Positions 41,724 through 56,429 of a stretch of 64,000 nt of DNA are shown here, piece after piece. How positions within the stretch are numbered: the first letter of the stretch is position 1; the number at the start of each line of letters is the position of its first letter. The translations under genes and the position numbers were made by a program. The DNA comes from Tetradesmus obliquus (taxonomy: Eukaryota; Chlorophyta; Chlorophyceae; Sphaeropleales; Scenedesmaceae). The notes under the pieces are model-generated. The model had not been told where the DNA came from, did not search any database, and saw only the letters and a list, made by a program, of their open reading frames with translations. The DNA lies in contig CP126207.1 of the NCBI GenBank assembly GCA_030272155.1, positions 1,364,001-1,428,000 of the forward strand, given 5' to 3'.

Positions 41724-44700
41724 ATGGGCTGTGGTGGCAGCAAGGAAGCAGCAGCAGGCCGCAAGTACACGCCAGGTCACCACCACCACCATGCAGAGCG
41801 GCACCCTGGTGATGACTCGTTCCAGGTGCCATACACAGCAGGTGAGGCGCAACAAAGTGGTCTGATGTAGCGTGTTGTTCAGCAACCGAGTGTGTTGTGA
41901 TTTGGGTCGCTTTGGGCATTGTGCGTGATAGGGATTGGGTGAAGCAGCAGCGTGACGCCAGGCCACCACCACCACCATGCAGAGCGGCACCCTGGCGATG
42001 ACTTGTTTCAGGTGCCGTACACAGCAGGGGAGACGCAACAAAGTGGTCTGATGTGGCGTATTGTTGAAGCAACAGTGTGTTGTGGTGGGGTGCCCTGGTC
42101 GTTGGCGTGACAGGGTTTTTTGGCTGCAGCAGTAGCGATGACGCCAGGTCACCACCACCACCACGCAGAGCGGCACCCGGCTTATGACCCATTCCGGGTG
42201 CCGTACACAGCAGGTGAGGCGCATAGGTGCTGCTAGTTGTATGTCAGATGGCACCAATACTGGAGCAAGCGTGTCTTTGGTGACGTGAAGTGCCCTCTGG
42301 GGTTGGGGTGTGGGTTGTGTGCCCTGTGCAATCTGGTTCCCCCCCATACCAAAAGGGACCCGGGCAATGACTCGTTCCAGGTGCCGTACACAGCAGACAA
42401 GGCGCGGGGATGTTGCTTGCAACTTGTATCATGCAATGTCAGTGCAAGTGGTGTGCCCTGGGCAATCTGGTTCACCGCCGCACCAAAAGTCACCTGGGCA
42501 ATGGCTCATTTCAAGTGCCTTACACAACAGGTGAGGCACAGATGTATGGTCGTATGATATGGGTCACATATACATCATGTATGTGTTGTGTTTGGGCGCA
42601 GCACCCAGCAGGTGACGGGCATGTTGTAGTGGAGGTAGATGGAGTTTCGCATCACCTCTGAGTACACGCCAAGCTACCGCCACTACCATGCGGAGATGGG
42701 GCGTAGTGTGATTTGAGGTGGGGCTTCCTCTACGTGTGAGTGCACAGCAGTGCTGCACTTCTGCCGGCTGTCAGGGTTTGAGGTTCTTTGCTGTTTGAAG
42801 CATGTGGAAGCAGCAGGCAGGACACTGCCCCTGGGCCGGGAGCTTGCAGCAGTGCAGTCGAGGCTAAGGAACAACAGCAGGGGCAGCAGCAGTAATGTGA
42901 CTGAACGCCTTCCCGTGTGTTTTGTATCCTGTTGCTTTGTATGGTGTTAGTGCCTTAGTTGCCATACTGCGCGTGCTCTGTGTTGCTATTGCAGCAGCCA
43001 AAGCAGCAGCGTATGCACTGGGCGTCAAGGAGCTGGCAACCTAATCAGCAGCAGTAGCAGCAGCAGCAGAAGCAGCAGCGGCTGTGACTCACGATGCTCA
43101 GGCAGCAGCTGCGGCTGGTTGAAGCCTCCTGTAAAGCGTAAGGACAGTCGCTAGCAGCAGCGGCCACCACTCCCCCCACCCGCTCAACCCAACTTCCACC
43201 CTCTGCCCTCACTTCTAATAGTGCCCCGTTGCCTAGCAGGTTTTCTTCAAAAGCAATCCACCAGACTGACCAGTGTTGTTTCACCCGCCTTGCGTGGTGT
43301 TTGTTGCTGCGCACGGCCGCTCACTGCGCGTGGGTACAAGGAGCGCCTCGTCACCTCTGAGGGAACGCAGTCCATCATTCTTCTGCGCTCCGGTTACACC
43401 ATCCGCTACGCCTAGCAGCACTGCACACTCCTCTCACTTACGCACCCTCATGATCACACACCTTTCAGGGTGACTTGTGTGGTTTTGGTGCCCATGTTTT
43501 GCCTTACGCAGGGCCACTCACTGCGCGTGAGTACAAGGAGCGCCTCGTCACCTCTGAAGGAGCGCAATCCGTCACTCTTCCGGGCTCTCGTTACACCATC
43601 CGCTATGCGTAGCAGCACTGCACACTCCTCTGACTTACGCACCCTCATGATTAAGCGCCTTTCAGGCCGCCCTGTGTGATTTTGGTGCACTTGTTGTGCC
43701 CTGCGCAGGGCCGCTCACTGCGCGTGGGTACAAGGAGCGCCTCGTCACCTCTTAGGGAACGCAGTCAGTCACTCTTCCGCGCTCGGGTTCCACCATCCGC
43801 TATGCCTAGCAGCACTGCACACTCCTCGTCCCCTTGCACCCTTCCACGCGGTCACATGCTTTCCATGCTGAACTGTGCACTTTTCTACTTTTATCGTGCT
43901 CTGCGCAGGGCCGCTCACTGCGCGTGAGTACAAGGAGCGCCTGGTGACGTCTGAAGGTACCCAATCCGTCACACTTCCGCGCTCGGGTTACACCATCCGC
44001 TATGCCTACGTGAGCCAGCGCGGCTACTACCCTGACAGTCCTGACAAGCCGAATCAGGACAGCTTCTGCGTTCACACGAGCTTCAATGGGGATGCGGAGC
44101 AGCACCTGTTTGGCGTGTTTGACGGCCACGGCGACTGCGGCACGCAGGCCTCACAGTTTGCGCGAGACAAGGTGGGGTTGGAAAGCTTTAGGGTTTGACA
44201 CTTGCATGAATGGTTTGTTTTTCATAGCTTATCAACCATGCCGGGGGCCACGGATATGCCATGGGTTGCGGGCATGTGCCTGGAGGCTGTGCAGGCTGTT
44301 GAGGTGCCGCACAACGTGCTGCCATCAGCGCACTTTACATCAACCAGGCTTCCCCCTCAGTAAGCCGCCATCCTCTACATGCGTTATATGCATTGCAATA
44401 CTGCCGTGCTCAATTAGTTGGTTTATGGCGTCGCTGCCGTGCTCTTGCCTGCCCTCAGGGGTCGCCCACCTGCAGTAGTGTCTGCTCTAGTCAGCGCTTG
44501 TTCACAACCACCCAAGCCTTTCACACTAGTTTCTGTATGCTGCTTGTGTTACTGCCGTGCACTTGTGCTTGCTTTCAGGTGCCGCTGAACCTGCTGTCAT
44601 CCGCGCACTTCACTACAAACCCTGCTCTGGCCTTTCACCAGGCCATGGTGGCCACAAACCTGCAGTGCCACAGGTAGGTCAGGGATGTATCTCGAATAAT

Positions 44701-47700
44701 CATCACAGCACATTCTGAATTCTGACCTTTTATTAGTGGTTGCGGTCTACTAGGCCATGTTGGCAACAATTCTGGTGTGCTCATTCGCGGTTGCTGCCTG
44801 CTGTGCGCCGTTTCTGACCTCGGCTGTCACAACTCATCCTTATGTTAAGACAGCAGTCACCCTTTGCTAAACTTTTCTGCAGGTCTGAATTTGACGACAG
44901 CATGAGTGGCACAACCGCAATCACTGTGCTCATCCCAGAGCGCAGCCTTCTGTTGAACTGTCCTCACCTCGGCTGTCGTATCTCGTATCTCTCTGGTAAA
45001 ACACCGTTGTATCTCTCCAATATAACACCCTGCAGGTCTGACTTTGACGACAGCATGAGCGGCACAACAGCCATCACAGTGCTCATCCGCGGTCGCAGCC
45101 TGCTGCTCACCCTTTCTGACCTCAGCTGTCTTGTTTCATTCAAACTCTGTTATAACGCCCTGCAGGTCTGACTTTGACAACAGCATGAGCGGCACAACTG
45201 CCATCACAGTGCTCATCTGCAGCCGGTGCCTGCTGTCCATCCTTTCTGACCTCAGCTGTCACGGCCCGTTTGAATCTTGTCATAACAAAAATAGTTGCCA
45301 TTCTTACCTGCAGGTCTGACTTTGACGACAGCATGAGCGGCACGACAGCCATCACAGTGCTCATCCGCGGCCGCAGCCTGCTGGTTGCTAATGTAGGCGA
45401 CAGCAGGGCAGTGCTGGCAGAAAAGAGGACAGGAGAGCGCGGCTTCATTGCGCGAGACCTGTCGATTGACCAGACGCCGTACAGGTGAGCTGTGATGTGA
45501 TGTGTCGCAAGCCTGACAAGTAATGAAGTGGTTTCAAGCCAGAAAATGCTTCCTGCAGCACCGCGAGACGTCAGTGCTGACACACGCTGCAGGCGCAGTC
45601 CTTTGCTGCAGAAGTTGACTGTCTCTGACCGGGGTTGGGCATGTTTGACCATGTTTGACCGCCGTGATGCTGTGTTTAACGATGCAGGAGGGATGAAGCG
45701 GAGCGTGTCAAAGCTGCAGGCGCACGCGTGCTCACACTGGACCAGGTCAGTCGCAGCACAATACAGTAATGGGTATCGGCAAACAGCAGTGATCAGGCGT
45801 GAAGCACTTCATGTGGCAGTTGCATGGGCTGTTGCAGCTGAGGCAGCTGCACTTGACATGCCAAATCATTTGATGTTGACAGCATTGCAGCAGAAACAGC
45901 AGCTGCAATCCACTACGTTGTATCTGCTCTCCGCTCCTGCACGGACCTCCGAAACCGCCAGCTTTACCCAACTCAACTTAAAACCTAAACATGTGATCAT
46001 AACACATTTGTAACATGTGTCATAACAGGTCGAGGGGCTCAAGGACCCTACCATTGAGTGCTGGTCAACTGAGGAAGATGATGACGGTGACCCCCCTCGG
46101 CTGTGGTTCCCCAATGGCATGTACCCTGGGACAGCCTTCACGCGCAGCATTGGCGATGCAGGTGCGACGCAGCAGTAATTTGTTATGGGTGGCTGCCTCT
46201 TGCTTATGTCGCATAGCACATAAGGTATGTGCTATGGCTGTGGCCGTGGTTCCCCAATGGCATGTACCCTGGAACGGCCTTCATGCGCAGCGTTGGTGAT
46301 GCAGGTATGTTGGTACAAACGGCGTTGAATATGTTTGCTGCAGCTTTGCTGCGGCTGCGGCTGTGGCACCCTAACGGCATGTACCCTGGCATGCAGGCCT
46401 CTGCCCGCGTAGACACGTCACTTAAGCCTGCTGCTGCTGCTGCCGCTGCCAAAGCTGCGAAGCGCATCCGCGTGTTTGCTGAGCCGGAACCGGAGTTCAG
46501 GCACCTGGGCAGCCATAACTTTTTGATAGTTAACCCAACCTTTTGATAGTCAACCCACTTGGTTAACCTGACAATATGCTGCTGCTGCTGCTGCTGCTGC
46601 AGCTGCGGAGCGCATCGGCGTGTTTGCTGAGCCGGAACTGGAGTTCAGACACCTCGGCGGCAGCCACGCGTTCCTCGTTATCGCAAGTGACGGAGTGTTT
46701 GAGTTCATCAGCAGCCAGCGCGTGGTCGACATGGTGAGCATCAGGGTTGGGGGTTTCATCTTTTGCTAGAGCTGTCAGAGCTGATGGCAGTCCAGCTGTT
46801 GCGTCCTCGGCGGCAGCCATGCGTTCCTAGTCAATGCAAGTGACGGCGTGTTTGAATTCATCAGCAGCCAGCGCGTCGTGGACTTGGTGAGTGTGGTTTA
46901 GCAGCCGTGACAATGTAGGGTTTAGGAGGTTTGGGGGTTCAAGGCTTCTGAGAACTACCGGTTTGGCAGCAGTCACGCCTACTTGGTCATTGTGAGTGAT
47001 GGTGTGTATGAGCACATCAGCAGGATGCGGCGCATTAACGTCCACACACATTGTTTTGTACCATATGTTACATGACAGGTTATCTAACACTATACTGCCG
47101 TGCAGGCGGCGGCTTATGACGACCCGCTTGAGGCCTGCCTTTCCATTCAGGCCGAAAGCTGTTGGCTGTGGCTCAAATACGAAACACGCACGTTGTTTTG
47201 TACCATGTTCCATAAGACATGTTATGTATCACGTTATTGTCATGCAGGTGGCCGCCTTTGACGACCCGCACGAAGCTTGCCTGTCCGTGGTTGCTGAGAG
47301 CTACCGGCTGTGGCTCAAATATGAAACGCGCACGGATGACATCACCATGATCATGCTGCAGCTCAGTGGCCTGGATCAGCCGCCACCCTCTTCAACACTG
47401 TCACGGTGCGCCGCTGCTGCTGCAGCTGTTTTTTGGGTCGTGGTTTGTGTGCTCGCATGACACCCAGCTTCAAGGCTACAAAGCAGTACCTTGGTTGGCT
47501 TTGTCAACATCAAAATGCATGTATCAAAGCGTGCATGCATGCATGCCTACACGGATGACATCACCATGATCATGCTGCAGCTGAGTGGCCTAGATCAGCC
47601 GCCACCCTCTTCAAACCTGTCCAGGTACGCTGCTTCTGCTGTTGTTTATCGGATTTGTTGTACGTGTTCGAATAATACCAAGCTTCAAGGCCACAAAGTG

Positions 47701-48611
47701 GCACCTTCGTTGGCTTTGTCAACATCAAAATGCATGTATAAATGCGAGTACGCATTTTCGCACAGATGACATCACCATGATCATGCTGCAGCTGAGTGGC
47801 CTAGATCAGCCGCCACCCTCTGCAAACCTGTCCAGGTGCGCCGCTGCTGCTGCAGCTGTTTTTTGGGTTGTGGATTATGTGCCCGCATGACACCAAGCTT
47901 CAAAGCTACAAACCGGCACCTTGGTTGGCTTTGTCAACATCAACATGCATGTATAAATGCGTGCATGCATGCATGCCTACACAGATGACATCACCATGAT
48001 CATGCTGCAGCTGAGTGGCCTGGACCAGCCGCCACCCTCTGCAAACCTGTCCAGGTGCGCTGTTATTCTTGTTTTCTCCCGTCGTCTGCTGCCTTTCTAT
48101 TTACTTTTTAGTTGTGGTGTGCATGCCCCCACGACACCACGCTTCAAGGCTACTCCGACTCTCGTGGCACCAGCAGCACACTGCTTTTGCATGCGTGCAC
48201 AGACATCAACACACTGATCATGCTGCAGCTGCTGCGTGTTGCCCACTTTTGACGTGGTGGCCCCTTCCTGACACATTTTGCTTGTGCGTGTTGCTTTTGT
48301 AATGCTGCATGCAGGTCATCACTGCCTCTATCTAGGTGGGTGCAGCAGTCATGCTATCACATGTGTTGGAGATCACCACATGTGTTCAGCAACATGTGCT
48401 TAGTCAAGTGTAATGGACAGTACATGCCGCACATGTAAGGCTGCAAAGTGAAAGCAGGTCTGCTTGCTGCGCATGCTGCTATGCCAGGCAAGCTTTCATC
48501 TCAAAGTGATGCCTGCAGCCCCAGCAGTGATACCTGCAGCCCCTGCAGCAGGCACCTCACTGCTGGGATGCACACAGCAACATGTTATGTGTTAACGCTG
48601 CCTCTTTGAGC

Positions 48612-48648
<37 letters not shown>

Positions 48649-49102
48649 CACGTTGCAGGGCGTCTCTGCCAATGCAGCAGGCCTACCAGCAGCCTAACGC
48701 CTCTGCAGTGGCAGCAGACCAGCAGCACCAGCAGCAGGAGCAGCTGGATCAATGCGAGCAGGAAGCGGCAGCAGCAGCAGCGGCGGCTGTAGCAGCAGCG
48801 CAGGAGCAGCAGCAGCAGCTGGGGCTGATAGAGATGTCACAGCAGGTGAGTTTTTCTTTGTTATCTCTACTACAACTGACAGGCAGGTGCAGCCCTGCCA
48901 CCTGATCATGTGTTGGCTAATAATAAAACCAGTAAATCTGCTGTGCTTGAGAACAGTGTTATTTGCCGTAGCCTGCGTAAGCGTCTACGTGTGATCCTGC
49001 CTGGTGGGCGGATTGTTAAATCTTCCTCTCAGCTCATAGCAATGTCAGTACACGATGCATGCCAAGATCGCTGTCCCTGCTGCTGCTGCTGCTGCTGCTG
49101 TC

Positions 49103-49133
<31 letters not shown>

Positions 49134-49258
49134 TGCTGTTGCAGGGCATTCATTTGCAGCCCGGCAACATCCTGCCCCTGCGGGGGCACCTGGTCGAAGA
49201 CATAGAAGCATACAACCTAGCAGCAGCAGCAGCAGCGGCAGCAGCAACACCCAGTTTT

Positions 49259-49330
<72 letters not shown>

Positions 49331-52199
49331 GATACGTCGCTGGGCACGATCTCAAAGTGGTTCCAGTCACACAACTATATGGCTCCGGGCCATGAGGATG
49401 GACAAGCAGCAGCACAGATAGCACCATCGGGAGCCAGCGGTACTGCTGCTGCTGCAGCGGCAGCAGCAGCAGCAGCGGCAGCAGCAGACATGGCAGCAGC
49501 AGCAGCGCAGCAGCAGCAGCAGGAGCTTGACTTGGGTAGTATAACGCCGCAGCAGCACCGGATGCTGGAGCAGAGTGTAAAACAGTGAGTGCCTGAGGTT
49601 TCAACTTTGCGTACCAATGATTTCACCTGTTGTTAGTTACACCTGTTATTAGTTACACTATGGATACTTCACCCATCATCAGTACATGATGAAGCTCTGA
49701 CTTCTCTCCTTGACTGCTGCCGTGGCTGCTGCAGCAACTTCCTGTTCAGCCACCTGTGGGAGGCAGGAAGGCTGACCATGTACAAGGCATAAGCTGTAGC
49801 CATAACTACCTAGGGCTGATCTGAACATCTGTTGTCTGTTGTGTGTTCCTTTTTGCCTGTCTGCAGCAACTTCCTGTTCAGCCACCTGTCGGATGCAGAG
49901 AGGTGGACTGTATACAAGGCATGCGAAACCATGAAGGCATTATGAAACCATAAACACCTACGCTTAACCTGTAGCATCTCTTATCGGTTGTCTGTTTTTT
50001 TTGGCCTGCCTGCAGCAACTTCCTGTTCAGCCACCTTTCAGAAGCAGACAGGCGGACTGTATACAATGCAAATAAAACCATAAAACCACCTGTTTTCAAA
50101 CCATTTGCCTGCTGTGTTCTGTTTTCGTGTCTGCAGCAACTTCCTGTTCAGCCACCTGTCAGAAGCAGAGAAGCTGACTGTGTACAAGGCGATGCAGCGG
50201 GTGACGGTGCAGGTGGGTGCGATGATGTTATTTGTAGGTTAGAGTTTGAATTTGAAATTGTAACATGTTATTTTGGTCAGATCTCCTCTGGGCAGCTGCA
50301 AACCAGTGCAGCCGCAGGTGATAGAAGCTGTGGTGATGATGGAGCAGCTAGCTTCGTGCTGGTGTGCATTTCTGGATTGGTGATATGACGTCATGTCTGC
50401 TGCCGCCGCGCATTGTTACTAGCGACTTGTCACTTGTCATTCTGATGTGCAGCCGGTTGAGATCATCATCAGCCGAGGCGAGCGCGGCAACAACTTTACG
50501 CCTCTGAAATTGTTGTATGCTGCCGCTGCTAGATGTCACTTTTTACTTTTCACGTGTCGCTTGTTACTTGTCACTTGTTACTTTTGTTCAGCCGGGCGAG
50601 ATCATCATCAGCCAAGGGGAGCGCGGCGACGACTTTTACGTTGTAGAATCCGGCGTCTTTGATGTCATGTCTGCTGCCGCCGCACCTTGTTACTTGTCAC
50701 TTGTCATTTCCTGCAGCCGGGCGAGATCATCATCAGCCAAGGCGAGCGCGGCGACGACTTCTATGTCGTGGAATCTGGCGTCTTTGACGTCATGGTTGCC
50801 TCGTCACCGGAGCAGTTAGAAGCGCTGGCGTTAGAAGAGCAGCTGCAGCAGCAGGATGCCCTGGAGCTGCAGCAGCAGCAGCAGGATCTGGCCGCGCAGC
50901 TGCAGCAGGAGACGCTAGGCAACGGGCAGCAGCAGCAGCAGGGTGTGGCCGGCAGCAGCAGCGGCGGAACGCCGAGGGCTGCGAGTTTGCAGCAGCAGGG
51001 GAAGCAGTCGGCTGGCGGTGGCTTGGCTGGCGGCATGAGAGGGTCTGGCAACTTGTTGGTCGACAATGACCTCATGGCAGGTGGGCACACTCATTAATTT
51101 ACATTCAGGAAAATGTATGAACACAAATAACAGCTTAAAGTAACAGTAGTTTTGTTGAAGAACTAATGATGTAAATCACAAAAAAATGAAAATATAAATA
51201 TCATCAAAATGGATGCATTTTTTATGGTTGAACCCAAGATGAACCCAAGATATTATTACCGCTGCTGCTGCCGCAGACATTGCTGCCAATGCAGCTGGCG
51301 AGGCGTTTCTCAATGCGCTGGATGACGGGCAGGAGGGCGGCGGAGGGCCCGGCAGCGTTGGCAGTGCCACCACCACTGCACCAGGTGAGCTTCGTGTTGT
51401 TTTTTTCCCTTGCGCACGATGATAGTTGTGAGTTGAGATCGGATTACAGGGAGAAAGCTGCTTGAATTTGTATTGGCACGGTTATTGAACACCATAGAAG
51501 GGCTTTCTGGCAAAGCGCTCCTCAGATGCGCTGGATGTTGGCCAGGAGGGCGGCGGAGGGCCGGGCAGTGTGGGCAGCGCCAGAACCACCGCACCAGGTG
51601 AGCTTCCCTGATTGTTTTTTTTGTGTGTTTTTGCTCACAATGGTACTGGTAGGTTTAGGATGGAACGGCAGGGAAGAAGCTGCTTGATTTTGTGTGAAAA
51701 CGGTAATCAAACAGCATAAAAAGGCTTCCTGGCAAGGCTTTTTTGAATGCGCTGGATGATGGGCAGGAGGGCGGCGGAGGGCCCGGCAGCGTTGGCAGCG
51801 CCACCACCACAGCGCCAGGTGAGCTTCCCTGATTGTTGTTCTTGGTGTTTTTGCACATATTGGTACTTGCAGGTTTAGGATGGAATTCCAGGGAAGAAGC
51901 TGCTTAAACTCTTGTGAAAACGGTGTTCCAACAGTATAGAAAGGCTTCCTGGCGAGGCGTTCCTGAATGCGCTTGATGATGGGCAGGAGGGCGGCGGCGG
52001 GCCGGGCAGTGTCGGCAGCGCCACCACCACAGCACCAGGTGAACGAGTGACTTGAATCTCAAGTTTCCAGGATGCTGGTGGTATAGTACATGTGTCCGAT
52101 CAACAACATGCACAGTGGAGTGCACTTGACGCACTGGTTCTAGAACAGCCCACAGCGCTAGCAGATTGTCAATGATGAGCACGACAGTGATGATTGACG

Positions 52200-52236
<37 letters not shown>

Positions 52237-53154
52237 AGGGGAGTTTGGATTCCTGGGCGGCGTGCAGACCGAGTGGGGCGAGCTGGTACACACCTACTAC
52301 GCGCCAGCCATGGAGGTGAGCCGCCGCCGCTGCTGCTGCTGCTGCTGCTGTAATGACACTTGCAACAATGGCTTTTCCTTTGAACACGTTTTAGGACTTG
52401 GTAATGTTGGATTTGCCATCGACTGATGCTGGCACACACCTTCTACGCGCCAGCCATGGAGGTGAGCAGCAGCAACATAGAACAGTGGTTGTAAACCAGA
52501 CACAATCACGTTAAAGTGATGCTGGTGCACACGTACTACACGCCAGCATGGAGGTGAGCCGCTGCTGCTAGCAGCGCTGCCGCTGCCGCTGCTGCTGCTG
52601 CTGTGCATCTTTTTGCAGCTGCGTCTATTTCCAACCTTGTCATCAGCTGCATATACTCTTCCCTGCCGACCACGCCCCGCCAAACTTTTGCGCGTTTGTG
52701 TCCGCCGTTTATTGCATTGTCCGGCGGCGCCCATCTCAGCTTTGGTGAGCTGGCGCTGCTGTACGGCCTAACACTGCTGCTGCTGCTGCTACTGCTGCTT
52801 CTGCTGCAGGGTCCAGAGTCCTGCGGCGCCCACCCCAGCTTTGGTGAGCTGGCGCTGCTGTACGGCAAGCCACGTGCTGCCACTGTGGTGTCACAGACAG
52901 ACGGCGTGCTGTGGCGGCTGAGCAGACAGGCCTTCCGGTCGGCGCTGCAGGTGCGCAGAATGACATATAGCGTGATACCTTTTTGGTGGATCTGCATGTG
53001 TTGCGTAGACATGAGTCGGCTGCGGCGTGCTGTGGCGGCTCAGCGCGGCAGGTGGGCGCAAAGAGTTGATATCAAAAATGTCTGGTGTGCCACTCTTCAG
53101 CACCACCTGCATCTGCCTTCCCTTCAAGTCCTCATCTCCACTCTTTGACGGTGG

Positions 53155-53217
<63 letters not shown>

Positions 53218-54090
53218 AGGCTGGCCGACCAGGCCCCGACCCTGCCGTGCTGCACACTCTGCGCAGCTGCGAGCTGCACACTCAATATGTCTTGCCTGCT
53301 GCTGCTGCTGCTGCAGGCTGGCCGGCCAGGCCCTGATCCTGCCGTGCTGCACACTCTGCGCAGCTGCGAGCTGCTGGAATGTTTGACCAATGGGCAGCTG
53401 ATGATGCTGGCAGGGCTGCTGCAGCCGGTGAGACATGTTTTGTGATGGTGTAATGGCTATGCTAAATACACGCCGCTGTTTTGATGTGCTGCCAGCTGCT
53501 AGTATGCTTGACCAATGGACTGCTGCAGCCGGTGAGACATGTCGGTGAGTGTCGTTTTGGTTCCCTTTTTTCTCTTCTGTGGGCGATGTGCTGTTAGGTG
53601 TTGAAATGCTTGACCAATGGGCAGCTGATGATGCTGGCAGGGCTGCTGCAGCCAGTGAGTCTTGCATCTGATTTCATTTTCAGCAGATTCATGTTATAGC
53701 GCCTGATGATGTAGGAAGGGTGCAGGATGCAAAGCTTGGCAGAAAGAGTTGGCTGCTGCTACAGCTGCTGAGAACAGGTTATGGAGTGACGTGGAACGAT
53801 GGCATGCATGTATGTGCCTGTGCGCTGATGTGCTGTTAGGTTTTGAAATGCTTGACAACGGGCAGCTGATGATGCTGGCAGGGCTACTGCAGCCGGTGAG
53901 CTCTCTTCAATCCTTCTATCTGTGTACCCTTGTGTCCTGTTATCATTTTCATTAACTCGCTTGTAGACGCTGCAGAGGATGCTTGCATGTTGACGGGTAA
54001 GGGTTGTGTTGACGCTGCTGTTGCTGGCAGGCCTGCAAAAGCTTGGGCTCTGTAAATCATAGCTGGCCACTGCTGCTGACGCCACCTGTC

Positions 54091-54139
<49 letters not shown>

Positions 54140-56206
54140 ACTCAGCGCGTGTACGAGGACGGCGACGTAATCGCGCACCAGGGTGACACCACGGATGACA
54201 GCTGCTTCATAGTGGCACAGGTGAATTCATTGCTGCAAGATGCTGCACAGTACTATTTTGTGGTTGTTGGGTGGCTTCCCCTTTCTGCTTGTCAGCCTGC
54301 CAGCCTCAGATGACAGCTGCTTCATGGTGGCGCAGGTGAGACGGTCAATGCTGAATGCCCTTTTTTGGTATTGATTTCATTTCAATGCTGTGTTGCCCTA
54401 GCAACATCACCCAGTTCAATGTATTGAATGTGAGGACGTCATTGACATGCTCGCTTATGTTTCTTACTGCCCTGTGGTTGCTGGGCGAGGCGGTGGCGGT
54501 GGTCTGCTCCTTGATCTTTTTTTCTGAATACAGCGTTGCATGAATTGAATGTTAGTTTGGGTTACTGTCCTATGGCTCACTGCTACGGCTGCAGGGCCAG
54601 ATGGTGGCACTGGCCTCCTCCTTTTACAGGATCAAGCACATATCGGCTGATCTTAGCTGATCATATCATGTGTTTGATATGTTGTTTGTGGCTGCAGGGC
54701 GAGTGGTTGCAGTGGTCTGCTCCTCGATCCTTATATGAAATTAAATTTACAGGATCTCAAGGCTAATATGAATATGTTCTTTTGTCTGTGGCTGCAGGGA
54801 GAGGTGGTGGCAGTGTTCTGCTCCTGAACCGCCAACTTGGCTTTCTAAACGCCACATGACAAGCCATCACATCGTGTTGGCTGATCCCAGCTGATTGTAT
54901 GCTGTCTGTGCTGCAGGGAGAGGTGGTGGCAGTGGTCTGCTCCTCAACAGCCAACCTGGCAGCAGCAGCAGCAGCAGGCACAGGTGCAGCATCGTCGCCG
55001 CAGACGCAGGGGCTGCTGTCGGCAGCGGTGTCGGGCGCTGCGCACGGCAACAGCGGCAGCGGCAGCAGAGATGGATACAGCAGCGACAGGTAGGGACGAA
55101 GCTACCAGATCTGATATGTCATGACCTTGTTACGGCTGTTTTCTTTCTTGCTTTCAAGTATGTGCTGTGGTTGATCGATCATACTGTCCAGGCATGTTCA
55201 TATTTTCACAAAACGGGCTGGCGGTCGTCCTGTTGTAGGCTACCTCAGTATTGTGTTTTTATTGATGGGTGTTGTTGCTGCTGCTGCTGCGGCTGCTGCA
55301 GGTCTGTGCATGGCGGCCGCCGTGAGGTGCTAACAATGGGCCCTGGAGCGTTCTTTGGGGAGCGGAACCTGGCTGACCCAAGCTTCAGCTGGCTGGCAAG
55401 CATGGTGGCGCGCGGCAGGGTGAGCACAACCACCATTGTTGCGGTTGTGAATTGCACTTGTTTTTGAATTAGAATATGTTGACGTATGTCAGGAAAATAT
55501 CTGAACAGCAACATGAATAATGGCATAATTGCAAATAACAGCCACAAAAACATCAGTAATGTTGTGTTTAACTGATATGAAGGTTGTTTGCATTGCACAG
55601 TCCATAGTTGTCATGCTGCTCGGATGTTCTTTAGAGAGCGCAACCTGGCTGACCCGAATTTTAGCTGGCTGGCAAGCATGGTGGCACACGGCAGGGTGAG
55701 CAGAAGCAGTGATGTTGTTCGATGTGTTTATACTTTTAAATGACAAATAAACACCAGTAATGTTGCGTTTATAACATATATGAAGGTTGTTTGCATTGCA
55801 CAGTCCGTAGTTGTCATGCTGCTCGGATGTTCTTTGGGGAGCGCAACTTGGCAGATCCGAGTTTCAGCTGGCTGGCAAGCATGGTGGCACGCGGCAGGGT
55901 GAGTGCTAAAGTCAACAACGCTAATTACGTACTGTAAACGATGTGACTCTAGTGCTTCTATAGTGTGCAGTAGTAACAGCATGGACATTACAGCAAGCAA
56001 TCGTTGAGGAGCGCAACCTGGCAGATCCGGGTTTCAGCTGGCTGGCAAGCATGGTGGCATGCGGGCGGGTGAGTGATGCATGCACAACACTAGTCACAAC
56101 AATTCAACAACCTTCTCTCTTCGAGTGTGTCACAGCAGTGACACGAGTTACGTCATCTATTTACATCATCTGGGTCGCAACGTGTTTGGCAGGCCTTGCC
56201 TTCAGC

Positions 56207-56264
<58 letters not shown>

Positions 56265-56361
56265 AGACGCTGCTGCTAGCCCTGTCCCGCAGCGCCTTCG
56301 AGAAGCTCTTCGGGCCTCTTTTTTCACTGGCTGTCAACCACTGCCTGCTCAGATTCTCACA

Positions 56362-56429
<68 letters not shown>

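Larger units (their letters stand above)
43909..47405 (+). other. PP2C domain of the fusion protein
   Basis: Exons 2-8. Motifs: SQRGYYPD to NQDSF (D90), FGVFDGHGD (111-114), [13 protein letters not shown] (S167-A171), [14 protein letters not shown] (D188), [10 protein letters not shown] (D278), [12 protein letters not shown] (D309) and ETRTDDIT (D353/D354). Every metal-binding Asp expected of an active PP2C is present, so catalysis is predicted. Confidence 0.92.

Noticed and set aside
41527..42422. Long minus-strand ORFs (221 and 257 residues)
   Set aside because: Antisense readings through the fusion-gene exon 1 array; the apparent repeat peptides arise from the tandem copies.
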